A DNA stretch of 64,000 nt from Leishmania donovani (GCF_000227135.1 NC_018253.1:576979-640978), one strand, 5' to 3'; numbered from the stretch's first letter, positions 1-11,925 are shown. Numbers and translations are program-made. The notes: generated from the sequence alone by a model not told the origin.

Positions 1-243
1 CTGACATGTGCACTCCTCTTCCTTCCATCTTCCCTACTCCTCTTTTCCTTCTCTCCGTTCCGCTATCTATCTTCGCTGCTCTTTTCATTGACGTGTGTGC
101 GTGTCCCTCCACCGGTGATGTCACACACACACACACACGCATACATATATATATATATATTCGCGCCCCTCCCCCTTTTCGTGTGTGGGGGGGGGGGGAA
201 GGGGGGCTTGTTTGTATGAGCATGTCGCAGCACCACAGTAGCT
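1..243. repeat. Intergenic with simple repeats
   Basis: No gene is seen. The stretch is pyrimidine-rich at first, then has a (CA)n run at about 122-138, a (TA)n run at about 143-160 and a G-rich run from about 186. This is typical of trypanosomatid intergenic DNA. Confidence 0.7.
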
Positions 244-2034
244 ATGGGGGTCTATTTAGTCCATCGATCAATTGTCGTTGCTGACGCCGTGCCAACGACG
301 TCGAAGAGCTCGACGCGCACCACTCTGCCAACACCTGCACTCAAGCAAACACCACGTGCTTCCTTTGAAGATCCACTGTCGTCCTTTAACTGTGATGCAC
401 CGTTTTCTGGCTACGACTGTCATGCCTGGTTAGACCTGCAGCAGCAGAATAAACAGTCCCTGCAGGACAGAGTAGATGGTGTCCCATCCGCATAGAGATC
501 CTTCTCCATCGCTATTCTTCAGCGCATTAGTCTTGAGTGACTGTCCATGTCTGCAGATGTGTCCTTGGTCGATGACCTCCTGCTGACGAAAAAAGATGAT
601 GAGGTGGCATCTGGAGCGGGAGCGGTAGGAAACGGGTTTTGCATTAGGAGCAGAAGACGACGGCTGAGCAGGATCTTGAGCAATGTCTACTCGCAGCTCA
701 GCAACGTCACGCCTTGCCACGAAGGCGAAGCCAATGAGGACTATCTCAAGCACATCTTTGCCATAGTCGACTCAGAGGACAGGGGGTAAGTGTCGAGCAT
801 TCAGCTAGCGAGCATGCTCTTCAACGATGCGAGCCGCGCCTCTGCCGCGATGATGATGGCCGCGGCCGATCACGACAAGGACGGTTACCTTAGCGAAAGC
901 GACGTCGTCTCCTCCTTCATTCACGTGGAAAGTGGGGTAGGCCTCTTGCATGCGGATTGCAATGAGTCAAAGCTGGCCAAGTTGGGCTCCAGCTGCGAGA
1001 GCGACGACGCTGTTCTTGGCTCCCTCGCTAGTCTCTCCACTCGGGAAAAATCACAGAAAGACGCTCATCTCCTGAAGGCCCTCAGCAAAATTCGTATGCG
1101 CGGCGTCGAGGTGACGAACCTGTGTAGCCAGTCGAACAGGGCCAAGTGCGTCGCTATCTCACCCGATGGCAACCTGTACGCTGTGGTGCACCGGCACGAC
1201 AATGTCGCGCATGTGTACATGATCAGCAACGGCACCGAGGTGCGTCGGCTTGTGGGTCACCAAGGGTCGCTGCTAGGCATTCTCTTCTCTCCCGATCGAA
1301 AGCACGTTGTGACAGCAGCGCGACAACTTCATGGTCTTCTGGGATCACACGATCGGACAGGAGTGCCGCTTCTCCGAGCACCCGGGAATCGTCACGGCAG
1401 TTGCGGTGAGCTTCGACGGCAAGTTTGTCTTCGGCGGTTGTCAGGATGACCTTGTTCAGAAATTCACTGCCTCCAAAGCCAAGATACGCGCAGTGTTGTC
1501 AGACATCCCGTGTAAAGTCCATGGCGTCATTGTAGCTCTCGCGACGCAGAGCACCAAGAACGACCTCATTGCCTTCTCACGTAGTTGCCGACCAGTGCGC
1601 GCGCATCGCCAACGCCTACGATCTGCAACTCATTGGGCAGCTTAGCGGGCATGATTCGCTGGTGTGGAAAGCCTCCTTCAATGCGGATGATAGCCTGCTA
1701 TTCACATGCTGCGAGCGGAAGATCATTGTGTGAGATGGGACGTACTTCTCTTCCGTCAGAATATTCATTAGCCCCGCGGTCTCGACGCCAGGGTCGTCTG
1801 CGGATGACGTGCTGTGGACAACGGCTGTGTTCGCTTCACGAGAACACTGGCTTACTCTTCTGTCTCAAATCCCTCGGTCAGATGCACGTGCTGAACTGCG
1901 ATGCTGCGTGCACGAAGGAAAGCATCATTGATATCCAGATGCGCTCCAGAGTGTACACAGCGTCAGTCTTCGTAGGCGACACAATGGTGTGTGGAAACGG
2001 CTACGGCAACGTATACCGCGTCTGTATAACGTAA
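244..2034 (+). pseudogene. Decayed EF-hand + WD40-repeat protein
   Basis: Reading one frame from the ATG at 244 gives recognisable protein interrupted by in-frame stops at 493, 538 and 787. After the third stop comes a canonical EF-hand loop (AADHDKDGYLSESDVV, about 862-909) and then WD40-like blades (CVAISPDGNLYAVV, LLGILFSPDRKHVV). Near 1320-1345 the frame moves by one; the blade continues as FMVFWDHTIGQECRFSEH and VAVSFDGKFVFGGCQDD. Near 1575-1584 it moves again; the text reads LSGHDSLVWKASFNADDS, then KIIV-stop-D, where the TGA at 1731 sits at the position expected for the Trp of a WD dipeptide. A further shift lies between 1740 and 1850, after which the last blade (VCGNGYGNVYRVCIT) ends at 2034. 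Several independent lesions in 1.8 kb beside intact neighbours indicate a pseudogene rather than isolated sequencing errors. The parent looks like an EF-hand/WD40 protein of unknown role. Confidence 0.8.
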
Positions 2035-4892
2035 ACACATGTGGCGTTAGGGTGTAACGGAGGAAAATGATTTCACCTTTATCTTGCACTCCCACGCACA
2101 CATTTCGTCTGTTTCTATTGTTGTTTGCAACCCTTGTCTTTCCACCTCAGCATAGGGGCACACATGCACACACATACACATACGAGCACGCACATCTTCA
2201 TTGCCGCATGCGGAGCAGACATAAGAGAACAAGCAGCCGAATCTACTTGGTGAAGAATGGTCGCATGCCTGTGTATCTTTTCTTTGTTCTCTCGCTTGTA
2301 TTATGTGGAATATAGTATCTCTTGATGTTTGTGTACCTCTCTTCCTCTCCCTCCATATCAATCTAGGCCCGTCAGATTTTTGGGGGGTTTCTCTTTTTTT
2401 TTCGGCATGTGTGACATCGCCACTGTCATTGCGGTCGAAGCGCTACCTGTGCATTTGCGTGCCCTGCTTTCCCTCGACTGCTTGTTTCCCCACCTCCCCT
2501 CCCCTCTCTCCTCTCTTCTGTGAATGTGTGTGTGAGTGTCATTTATTTTTTATTGTCGCTTGCTTTGCTGTGCCTGCCAAGCACACTCCATCTCCCCTTT
2601 TTTTCGTAAACTTGGTTTGTTTGCTGCCACGTAACCACCCACTCTCACTCTCCCTCTCCCTCCCTCTCTTAGCCTTCTATGTGCGTGCATGTCTCTTTTC
2701 GCTTCCTCTGTCTGTTCCCTCGCGTCGTATTTTTCCTTCTTTGCTGCCTCGTTGCTCTTCTGCTCTGTTGTCGTTTTCCGTTCGCTTGTAGTCTTCCTCT
2801 CCCTCCCTCATCCTCATCCCATCAACTCCGCCCTCCTCTCCTGCCCCTTCTCTTCCCAGAAGGAACGGTATGGTCATACTCGCCCCTACGCATCATCCCT
2901 TTTACACATACACGCAAACACTGCGCACTTCACCTTACATCTTATCCACCCACCCCGCGCCCTTCTCCCCCTTTCCTTTCGTCTTCATGTCCTCCGCACC
3001 CCACCCTCGCCTCCATCACCGCCAGACCCCACCATCCCTTTGCTCTGCTTGCTCTTGGTAGAGATGGAGAAGACGAGCAGACGGTGACGTGAAGCGAGAG
3101 GGGTAGGATGGAGTGCGGGCAGCGGAACACTGCACACGAAGTGTTCCGCTTCTGGATACAACTTGCGTGTGTGCTTCGTGCAAGAATCGCCTCGGTGCCG
3201 AGGAGCCTGAAGAAGAGCAAAAGAGGGCTAGGAGGCGCAGTGAAAGGAACGTAAATGGAGGGCGGCGATAAGGAAACAGACAAGCATGCAAGCAAAACAA
3301 CAGCCAACGCGCACACATATATATACATATGTGTGTGTGTGTGTATGTTTCTGGCCATGTACTTTCAACATAAGGGGGGAGGGAGGGACATAGACACATC
3401 CGTGGGAGGCTGAATAAGAAAGACGGGAAAAAAAAAGAGTAGAGAGACTTGGTTAGAAAATCTGTGTTACACGAAAACACAAACACACGCTCCCTGTGAG
3501 GTCGGCCTTTTTGTTTTCGATTGTGTGTGCGTGTGTTCCCTTCTTTCGTTTTTCCTTCATCAGCTGACACTAGCACCACACCGCCTTTTCTCGTTCTCCG
3601 TGCACCCTGCCTCTGCGGTATCGCTTTTCCTTTGGGGTATTCTTTTATTATTATTTGGATTACGCAATTGCCTCCCGCTGCGTTGACTGGTTACCAGCTC
3701 GCTCGTTGTCAGTCAAATGCGGTGCTCGATGCCTTCCTATTTCTCCCTCCATCCCTCCTCCTTTGAAACTTCAGTCGACAGCCCCTCCCCTCCCCCTCCC
3801 CCTCCCCCACACACTATCCTCTCTCACAAAATCGATCCGGTCCTGTAGATTGAATAACGACTCTATATGTGTTTTAGTGTTTCATCGTTTGTTTTTTTTT
3901 TACTTAGCAGGCTCCTTCGGGGAGCAGCATCTCGGAGAGGGATGGGAAGACGAGAGAGGCACACACGGATACACGCATACAAGTGTGCAGCTGTACGACC
4001 ACTAAACGCAAGTAAAAACTAACGAGAAGTACGATTGCTGGGTACCTTTCAAACAATACGTGGGCGTGAGGAGGGAAGATAGAGGTGTGTGCTTCCTTGG
4101 TAGTGTTTCTGTATGTGTCAGCAGATAACTTGCCTAGTAAAGAGCCTCCGGACACCCCTTCCTCACTTCCGTGTTCTTTACACGGTGTTACGGCTGCATG
4201 TTGCACAGTAGTGAGGATGCCCGTGTGAACGGTGTTCTGCTACGGGCCGTAACTCTCCTGCTGTGTACGCACCATCTCCCTCCTTGTTGTGGCTAAGTTG
4301 CCCCGACTCGCGTCGTCGCGTCTTCGAGTTGGTCACTCACTCTCCATCTCTACATTGCTTTCTGCATCCTCCTTCCCCTCCCCGTCCCCATATCATCATC
4401 CCGCCCTACATGCGTGTAATTTAGAGGGCGAAAGGGGCGGAAAGTGGGAGAGAGAGCGATTAGCTGGGCGCTTGCACGCATCAATGTACGGTCTAAGACC
4501 TCTTTTACCTGCTATTCTTCAAAACGGAAACCCTCCCCCCGCGGACGAGCCTCGACAAATGAAAAAAAAAGTTTGGCCTTTCTCACACTCGGTATGTGTG
4601 TGTGTGTGTGTGTGCGTGTGTGTGTTTTTGTGCGCGCTTCAAGCGACTTTCTGCTCCCTCTTCGCTTCGTTCCTACGGTTCCACCGCTGATGTAACGGGT
4701 GGGCCGAGGCCGAAGAATAGTAAGAAAAGGCACGCCGTTCGCATTGGTCGCGCTTTCTCACCCTCTGACGGTCTATATGGTCCTCTTCATATCAGCCAGC
4801 AAAATATTCGCCGATCCTCTTTTTTTCTGTCTTTTGCCTTCATTGATTACACGAATGAGACCATCCGGTCAGATGAGGCCGAATCGCCTGCA
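2035..4892. other. Long intergenic region, no gene seen
   Basis: About 2.9 kb of T/C-rich DNA with long pyrimidine tracts (for example 2640-2830 and 3770-3830) and a purine-rich stretch at 3060-3480. Open frames here are low-complexity in every frame and look non-coding. A (TG)n microsatellite lies at 4594-4625. It probably holds processing signals between the decayed gene and the next one. Confidence 0.7.
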
Positions 4893-6899
4893 ATGGACGC
4901 ACTCGTAGAAAGCATCGTACAGAGCGATGCACGGGCCGAGCTCACGGCAGGACAGCTGCAAGCCCTCATTGGGCTTTTCACCTCGACCTCTGAGGTCCTG
5001 TCGCCGTCCCACGCGCTCTTCCGAAAGCTCTCCGCCACCCTTGCGGCCTTCCCCTCCCTAGAAGACGGATCCCAGTGCATTCGACTCTGCATCCTCCTCT
5101 GTAGAGAGGTAGCGCACCGCAAAATCATTTTCGCACTTATCGAGGCGCACAACATATGGGTGGAGTCCATCGCAGCACCGAGCATCTCCGCCCTGGCGAC
5201 GTCGCACGCGAGGCACCGCAGCGGGACCACGTACGAGACGAGCGAAGATCGAAGCTTCCTATCTCAGCTGGTTCTCGTCATGTTGGTCTCGGCCGAGTCG
5301 AGGATGAAGGCGTCTGATCTCGTAGATTTCCTCGGTGCTGACGTCGAGAGCACTGTGGAGGTACTGGTGTCCTGCTACGGAAGCGTGTGCGGGGCCCTTC
5401 CAGGAGTACTCGCCGCCGCCTCCGGAGGCTACCAGCTTCATCTGGTCGCCCGCCTCGTCGAGCTCGTTCGCGAGCTCACGTTCTGGACTACGTACGAGGA
5501 ACTGCACTCGAACCTGGGGATCGGCAGCAAGGCGAAAAAGTCTCTCTCACAGTGCACCGGTAGCGTTACCATGAGCGCCCTCTCTGGCCCATTCCGCTAC
5601 CACGTCGGCCAGCTCATCTCCCACCTTGTGAGGTACGACTTCTTTGCTCACATGAGTATGTACTTGCCGCACGTCGTGGGAAAATATTTAGCCTCGCCCA
5701 GCAGCTGCAGCAGCAGCGACGGTGACGAGCGGAATGTGTTGATGGCCTTGTCCTTGCTGCGCAGCCATCTCCTGCTTCTCCAAACCCTGCTGATGCTGAC
5801 GGACCAGTATGCGCTTGTTCTGCGCAAGGCGCTCTGCCGCTGCGGGCTCCTCAGCAAGGTATGCGGCCCTCTCCTGCGCATCTTGTGTAGACCACAAGGA
5901 TGTCTACCTGGCGAATTGTCTCTGTTCGTGCAGACGGTGGCGGTCGCGTCAACGCTGACTTACCACAGCAGTGAGTGTCACCAGTTCTGGGGAGAGAACA
6001 GCAGTGTGCTGGTGGCAGCCGCAGACCGCTCCGCTGTTACTCTAGCAGATAGCTGCATTGCAGACCCGCGCACATCTGCCGAGCTAGTGGCACAGCTGGT
6101 GCGCCTCGTCGTAAACTCTCGCTCCAGCGCCGCGGTGGCGCCGTTACTCAAGACATGGGAGAGCGTCCTCGACTCCGGTGGCAAACAGTGCGTTGCTTGC
6201 AGCCTCAGCAATCCCAAGAGTCGTAGCCGTCCGCTTGACATCAGCAGTCCATCATACAATTCACTGCGGTGCGTATTTCGCGTGGACACCACAGCCCCAC
6301 CGCCACCGCCTGCCGCCGCGCGGCGTGGCAGTGTCGGCGACCTGCTTCGTCAACGACGAAGAGGTCGACACAACCGAGAGCAGCGAAACTTGAGCCGCGG
6401 TCGCAGCCGTGGCAGAGCGCGCTCAAAGAGACGCCGCCGCCACGAGTCACAACAAGCGCGTCTTCAGCAACGCTATCACCTCCTGGTGCAGTGCACAACA
6501 CCCACGACTGCGGTGGCGCGGGAACAGACTCAGGTGCAGCTCGTCCCCCTTGATTTCGTCAGTGATGCCTCCTCCGACGAGAGCAGCGACGACAGAGACG
6601 ATGCGGCAGACGCTTACGAGTCGACTTGTGCTCCCCAGGTGGACCTCTCACGCTGGCGGAGAGGCCCACCGCCGACGACGATTCCCACACAATACATCTG
6701 TTCTCTCTCCCACTCATTGATACGCTCGGCCCCGGTGTTGTCGTCCACCGGCTACCTCTTCGACGAAGACGTCATTATAGACTACTTGCAGTACTACGAC
6801 GTCTGCCCCATCTCTGGAGCGTCGATGTCGCGTGCCGACTTGGTCGTGGACACGGCGCTCAAGGAGGAACTTGGGAAGGTTCGAGCCAACTTTATGTAG
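4893..6899 (+). CDS. Helical-repeat protein with C-terminal U-box-like domain
   Basis: This encodes 668 aa from the ATG at 4893 (MDALVESIVQSD). The frame is open upstream, but that extension begins in a (TG)n microsatellite and is unlikely to be coding. Residues 1 to about 430 are mostly Leu/Ala/Val-rich amphipathic helices resembling ARM/HEAT-type repeats. Residues about 470-590 are low complexity: a Pro run, a strongly Arg-rich block, then an acidic Ser/Asp block. The last 68 residues contain LSSTGYLFDEDVIIDYLQYY followed by DVCPISGASMSRADLVVD, which has the spacing and hydrophobic pattern of a U-box (compare the Prp19 N-terminus, with its Pro-Ile/Leu and Leu-Val end). U-boxes are E2-binding domains of E3 ubiquitin ligases. 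The ligase role is inference; only the shape of the domain is seen. Confidence 0.75.
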   Translation: MDALVESIVQSDARAELTAGQLQALIGLFTSTSEVLSPSHALFRKLSATLAAFPSLEDGSQCIRLCILLCREVAHRKIIFALIEAHNIWVESIAAPSISALATSHARHRSGTTYETSEDRSFLSQLVLVMLVSAESRMKASDLVDFLGADVESTVEVLVSCYGSVCGALPGVLAAASGGYQLHLVARLVELVRELTFWTTYEELHSNLGIGSKAKKSLSQCTGSVTMSALSGPFRYHVGQLISHLVRYDFFAHMSMYLPHVVGKYLASPSSCSSSDGDERNVLMALSLLRSHLLLLQTLLMLTDQYALVLRKALCRCGLLSKVCGPLLRILCRPQGCLPGELSLFVQTVAVASTLTYHSSECHQFWGENSSVLVAAADRSAVTLADSCIADPRTSAELVAQLVRLVVNSRSSAAVAPLLKTWESVLDSGGKQCVACSLSNPKSRSRPLDISSPSYNSLRCVFRVDTTAPPPPPAAARRGSVGDLLRQRRRGRHNREQRNLSRGRSRGRARSKRRRRHESQQARLQQRYHLLVQCTTPTTAVAREQTQVQLVPLDFVSDASSDESSDDRDDAADAYESTCAPQVDLSRWRRGPPPTTIPTQYICSLSHSLIRSAPVLSSTGYLFDEDVIIDYLQYYDVCPISGASMSRADLVVDTALKEELGKVRANFM

Positions 6900-8073
6900 C
6901 AGTTCAATTTGTTCACATGCAGAAGGTTTGTGGGCGTGTGGGAGTCTGCGCGCTGAGGCGCAAGTGGTGCCAGAAGTAGTGCGGGTAGACGTACGTAAAC
7001 ACCTACACACGCATACCCCTTGCAGCGCTTCTCGACTTGCTACCCAGAAACACACGTCACTGCTCCTTTTTCTCTCTCGACAAACTCTGACCATCAGCAC
7101 CGCTGCGATTTCGCCCATCCGCACCACCTCTGCCAGGCCTTTTTTCTTTCGTACTGGGATGAGGGGCGATGCCTTGTCAATGCAACGCGACTCAGTGTCG
7201 GAGAGGGGAAAGAGGGGAAGCGCAAGAGCAGTAAAGATCTCAAAAGTGTAACGGGCACCGGTGCACGGCAACCCTTGCTTTTCCCTCTGCGTATGTATGT
7301 GTGCCTCGTGCTTTCCTTTCGTTCCCGCAGGACAAGGCATGCGCTCCTCGTCAACTGCAGCTGTGGAAGAAACAATCGAACTGGAAGAGAAGAAAAACAG
7401 CGGCCACTCGAGGAGCAGCTTCCGCTCCCCGTACGCTAGCCAGTCTCCCTCTCTCCCCACCCTCGTCCATCGAAAACACCAACCTTCCCCCACTTCTCAT
7501 GCTTTCCATTTTTCGCTTGGTGCGTTACCATGTGTTCTGAGCTTGCGCTCCTCTACGCTGCATCCATACATATACACATTCACATACACACGTGCTCGGC
7601 TGCATCTAAACTCCGGGGGTGCAGAATTGACGCACACGCTCTCTCGTTCTCTCCTGATCTACTCCCCCTTCCCTCCCCTCTAGCAAGCAAACGTTTTATA
7701 TTAGTAATTTTTTTTCGGTTTCTGTTGGTGCCGTGTCGTCTGTGTCTGTGTCTTTACCTTATCATCATTAACTTACAGGCGTGTGTGTGCGTGCGTGACT
7801 CGATCTGTCTCCCAACACCACCACCGTCACCCCCTCGCTCTCTTCTTTCGCGCCATACGACTCTAATTCTTCCGAAAAAAGAAAACGCACGCAGGGAGGA
7901 AGTCGCTCATTTTTAGCTAGCTAGCTGCCTTTTTTTCTCGTTTCCATTGTATGTAGTTGTGCTGGCGCTCTCACCGTCTCAGCCCTCCTCCTCTTCCGTC
8001 CTTCCTGCTCCCTCGGTAGCGTCTCGTCATACCTGCCCGCCGTCAGGCCCGCTAGTCGCCCGTCCCCCAAAAG
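6900..8073. other. Intergenic, no gene seen
   Basis: It comprises the 3' flank of the U-box-like gene and the 5' flank of proline dehydrogenase. Pyrimidine-rich stretches lie at about 7440-7500, 7640-7680 and 7980-8016. No coding pattern is convincing on either strand. Confidence 0.65.
7982..8019 (+). promoter_or_regulatory. Polypyrimidine tract and spliced-leader acceptor
   Basis: A C/T tract runs into the first AG at 8018-8019, 55 nt before the ATG at 8074. This is the usual trypanosomatid trans-splicing layout and supports that start. Confidence 0.55.
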
Positions 8074-9759
8074 ATGCGCCGTCTCCTCCCCCTGCGACCG
8101 GCAGCTGTTGCCTTCGCCGGCTCTACTCGTCACTCCTCCGTGGCAATGCAGGACAAGCAGCCGAAGCTGCCGAACTTCAACGACGACACAACCTACCGCC
8201 AGCGCTCGGCATGGTACTTGATAAAGGCGTTGGTGGTGCTTCGCCTCTGCAGTGTCAACTATTTGGCAATGAACTCGGTGCCGCTGATGAAGAGAGTGGA
8301 AAAGATCCTTGGCAGCAAGCTTACCTACAGCGTCCTCGTCAAGAAGTCCTTCTACAACTACTTCTGCGCGGGCGAGAACGACCAGGAGCTGCGCGACACG
8401 GTGCACAAGCTTTCCCGCAACAACATCGGCGCTGTACTCGACTACGCGGCGGAGGCCGACACGGAGGGCTTCGCACCGGAGCCGGGTGTGGCGTCCGGCC
8501 CCGATATTTCGATGTCTAGTCTCGTTACGAAGCCCAATGTTCAGTACCCGATGGACGAGGGGTTCTTTAACGAGAACATGAAGCTCTACATGATGAGCAT
8601 CATGCACGCCTCGCTGTACAGCCCGCGAAACGCCGCCGGTGTAACCGCTGTTAAGGTGACCGGCATGTGTGACCCTCAGCTGCTTGCACGCGTATCGGCG
8701 CTGCTCATGTCCGTTCACCAGAGCTGGTGCAAGCACTTCACGAACGAGGAGTCGCTGAAGCTGGAGGAGTGCCGCGTCGTCATGGGTGTGAACCGCAAGC
8801 ACCAGCTGTTCATCACCTACGATCAGCTGCGCGCCGGCTTCGAGAAGTACAACCCCTCTAACAAGCTGTCAGATGCCCAGTTCAAGGAGATTACGGAGGC
8901 CCTGGACCCCCGCAAGATGGGCAAGGTGAACTACTTTGAGTACAAGGAGATGCTGACGAATGCCCTCATCGCCGTAGAGCCGACGCCGGTGCAGCAGGCG
9001 CTGATTGAGGGACTGCCGCAAATGAGTGCAAAGGAGAAGGAGCTGTGGAAAAACGTCAACAACCGACTCTCGTTGATCGCCTCCATGGCGAAGGAGCTCA
9101 ATGTCCGCATGCTTGTCGACGCGGAGCAGACCTTTTATCAGCTGGCCATCGACGCGATCGTGGCGACCCTACAGAAAACCTACAACACGGAGCTGCCGGT
9201 GGTGTACAACACATACCAGTGCTACCTGACATATGCAGAGGACCGCATTGACAACGACCTTGTACGCGCTCGCCACATGAACTTCCACTGGGGCGGCAAG
9301 ATCGTGCGCGGCGCCTACATTGTGCAAGAGCGCGCGACGGCGGCCCAGTACGGCTACACCAGCCCCATCTGGCCTACCTACGAGGAGACAAACAAGTGCT
9401 ACAATGCGGCCGCGAAGCGCATCTTCGACACCTTCGAGGCGCAGCCAGCGAAAAAGCACGAGGTCTTCTTTGGCACCCACAACAAGGAGTCTCTAGAGAT
9501 TATCACGGCCAGCGTCTTGGAACGGCCGGGCATCCAGTCTCGCGTGTCCTTTGGACAGCTATTTGGGATGCGCGACAACCTGACGGTGCCCCTTGCCCGC
9601 GCCGGCTTTCAGGTCTACAAGTACGTGCCGTACGGCCCCGTGAAGGAGACGATCCACTACCTCGGCCGCCGCGCCGTGGAGAACTCGTCGATCTTGACAA
9701 CCGGCGACAACGAGACGGTGATGATGATCAAGGAGCTGAAGCGCCGATGCGGTTTTTAA
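8074..9759 (+). CDS. PRODH: Proline dehydrogenase (proline oxidase), mitochondrial
   Basis: The protein is 561 aa. It is a flavoenzyme that oxidises L-proline to pyrroline-5-carboxylate and passes electrons to ubiquinone at the inner mitochondrial membrane, the first step of proline catabolism, an important fuel for insect-stage trypanosomatids. The N-terminus (MRRLLPLRPAAVAFAGSTRH) is a typical mitochondrial presequence. Barrel motifs of the family are present: RGAY at 412-415, FGTHN at 466-470, FGQLFGMRDN at about 489-498, YKYVPYGP, and the substrate-carboxylate arginine pair in LGRRAVENS (R532, R533). Residues about 245-295 form an EF-hand-like insert (LFITYDQLRAGFEKY, then loop D278-E289) whose loop lacks most calcium ligands (Arg and Met at loop positions 3 and 5). 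No frameshift or truncation is seen. Confidence 0.95.
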   Translation: MRRLLPLRPAAVAFAGSTRHSSVAMQDKQPKLPNFNDDTTYRQRSAWYLIKALVVLRLCSVNYLAMNSVPLMKRVEKILGSKLTYSVLVKKSFYNYFCAGENDQELRDTVHKLSRNNIGAVLDYAAEADTEGFAPEPGVASGPDISMSSLVTKPNVQYPMDEGFFNENMKLYMMSIMHASLYSPRNAAGVTAVKVTGMCDPQLLARVSALLMSVHQSWCKHFTNEESLKLEECRVVMGVNRKHQLFITYDQLRAGFEKYNPSNKLSDAQFKEITEALDPRKMGKVNYFEYKEMLTNALIAVEPTPVQQALIEGLPQMSAKEKELWKNVNNRLSLIASMAKELNVRMLVDAEQTFYQLAIDAIVATLQKTYNTELPVVYNTYQCYLTYAEDRIDNDLVRARHMNFHWGGKIVRGAYIVQERATAAQYGYTSPIWPTYEETNKCYNAAAKRIFDTFEAQPAKKHEVFFGTHNKESLEIITASVLERPGIQSRVSFGQLFGMRDNLTVPLARAGFQVYKYVPYGPVKETIHYLGRRAVENSSILTTGDNETVMMIKELKRRCGF

Positions 9760-10447
9760 TCGGAGACTGACTCGCACACACGCACACGCATGTGCGGTGG
9801 CAAGACAAAGAAGGCGTCACAAAGTCAACGAAAGCAGAGAAGGAGCCGCTTCTTCTCGCTTCTCTGTGTTTCACGCGTGCGTAAACGTCTGCATCTAACC
9901 CTGTGTTGCCTCTCCGCCCCCCCCCCCGCCCCCGACTTCCTCCTCTCCCTTCGTTTCGCCCTTTTGTGGTTGGTACTGCCCCTCGTCGTTGTCTTCTTGT
10001 GGCTTGCACGGATGCCATCTCGACTCCGATTCCGTTTTTTTTTTGTTTGTTTTTGAGGGGAAGAGAAGGAAGAAGAGGTTGAGGAGGGAATACCAAAGCA
10101 AAATAAGCGAAGGAATCGAGGGATCGGAGAGGAGGAAAAGTGTGAGATAAATTAAAAAGAGAGAAGTAAGCGCTGCGCGGAAAGGACGGCAGTGGTTGTG
10201 TCGAGTGGGGCGAAAGAAAAAAAAAACTGCATGGCATTGCAGCTGCACGTTTCCTTTTATTTTTTCCTTTGGTTTCCCTCTCTCCTTTTTGTTTTTCGGT
10301 TGTTTCGCACACCCTCCGTGTGTGTGCATGTGGGGTTTCGCGTACGCACCGCGCTCGCTCTCTCTCATCCTTTCCCCTTTCAGTTCTCCTCTTTTTTGTC
10401 TTGGTTTTGTAGCCTCCCCTCTCCTCCTTTCTTGTCAACATTTGTGC

Positions 10448-10449
10448 GT

Positions 10450-10481
<32 letters not shown>

Positions 10482-10495
10482 CTGATATATGTATA
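10448..10495. repeat. (TA)n-rich microsatellite
   Basis: An alternating TA/CATA run with local dyad symmetry (a short hairpin is possible around TATCTGATATA). Confidence 0.8.
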
Positions 10496-11922
10496 TGCCA
10501 GTGATACAGTAACCACTATCAGAAACCAAAGAGAGCACCAGCGCATATCACACACGCTCACAGAAAGGGCGCACACATCTAAAACGTCTAAGCCTGCGCA
10601 ACGAAGCACAGTAGCCTCTAAAATGTATAAAAAAAAACGAAAAGAGGCCTTCATGAACCTCAAGGCGAAGTGCACGGACACACAAGTACGCCCCTCCTCT
10701 GTTTCAGTCGTCTTTTGTGTTTATTTCGTTTCGTCTACGTTTGTTGTGCTCTTTGTTTGTACGCACTTCTGGACGGGTCTGATTCTCTCTTTTTTGGTGT
10801 TGTTTCTTCTTCGTATTTGTGTGTGCGTGTGTGTTGTTGCTGTTGTGCATGTGTGCGCGTGCGCATCTCTGTTTCTCCGTCTAATGATTCTCGGTAGGCC
10901 TTTTTTTCGTTGTTTGTTTGCTTTGCATGTTGGCTGTGAAACAAGAACCCTCCCCCCTCAGCGCTGCCTCGATGTAAGCGAAGTGGCATGTACACACGTA
11001 CACGTGCGCAAACAAGGTTCTCACTCCACCGCCTAAGCAAATGTTCAAAGCCTGGAGCGTGTGAAACTACTTAGCCTCTTCTTTTTCAAAATGCTCACAC
11101 GCATCTGTGTTGTTTCATCGTTTGTTTGCTTACCCTCTGAATGATTCGCTCGCTCTCCCCTCTCAGGCACTCATTCGCTTTTTTTTCTCTTTTGTTTTCC
11201 CTTTTTCTTTCCTTGTATGTGCCTGCGTGTGTCGGTGTTGCTGACGCTGGTGGCGATGCATCTTTGAAGATGAGCGTATGTGGAATGAATCCGATACACA
11301 TGAAGCCCCCCTCTCTCTGCGTGCGCGTGCGATCTACTGTGCTTGAAGTGAGCAATGAAATAGACAAAACACGAAAGGTGAGGCGGTCTTTTTCTGCTGA
11401 GAACGTTACACATGTGTGGACTTTTGGGGGAGGAGAAAACAACAGAAGGCAAAGAACTGAACAACAACGAAAAAAAAAGAACGAGAGCTGAAAAAAAAAG
11501 AAAAAGTGTACACGACAAGTTAAGTAAACGGGATAGAAAGCAAACCAAAACGAAAAAAAAAGAAAAACTAAATGCGTCGCTTTCTCTCGTCATGTCTCTT
11601 GTTTTTTTTTGTTGCTGCTGTTTTTTGTTTTGTGTAGCTTCTTTGGTCTCGTGTTGTTCCCCTCTTCACTGGTGGGAGTTGCCCCTCTCCTCTTCCAGTG
11701 TCTCTTCTCAGTGTATCACTCGCGACTTGTTTTGGTTTTGCTTTGCGTTTCTCTTGTCTGTTTGTGTGTTGCGCTACGGAAAAGAATGGTGAAGTGAATT
11801 AAAAAAAAAAACTGAAACGTAAATAAAGCAAGCTGTCTGTTATTAGAGTGTTGTTAGCTGCTTTTTCTTCTTCTGACTGTCGTTATTCTCTATTATCTTC
11901 TCGCACTTTCTTCTGCCGTCAT

Positions 11923-11925
<3 letters not shown>

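Noticed and set aside
778..796. AGGGGGTAAGTG at the in-frame TAA of the EF-hand/WD40 gene looks like a 5' splice donor.
   Set aside because: Cis-introns are extremely rare in trypanosomatids, and the other stops and frame changes in the gene are not explained by an intron.
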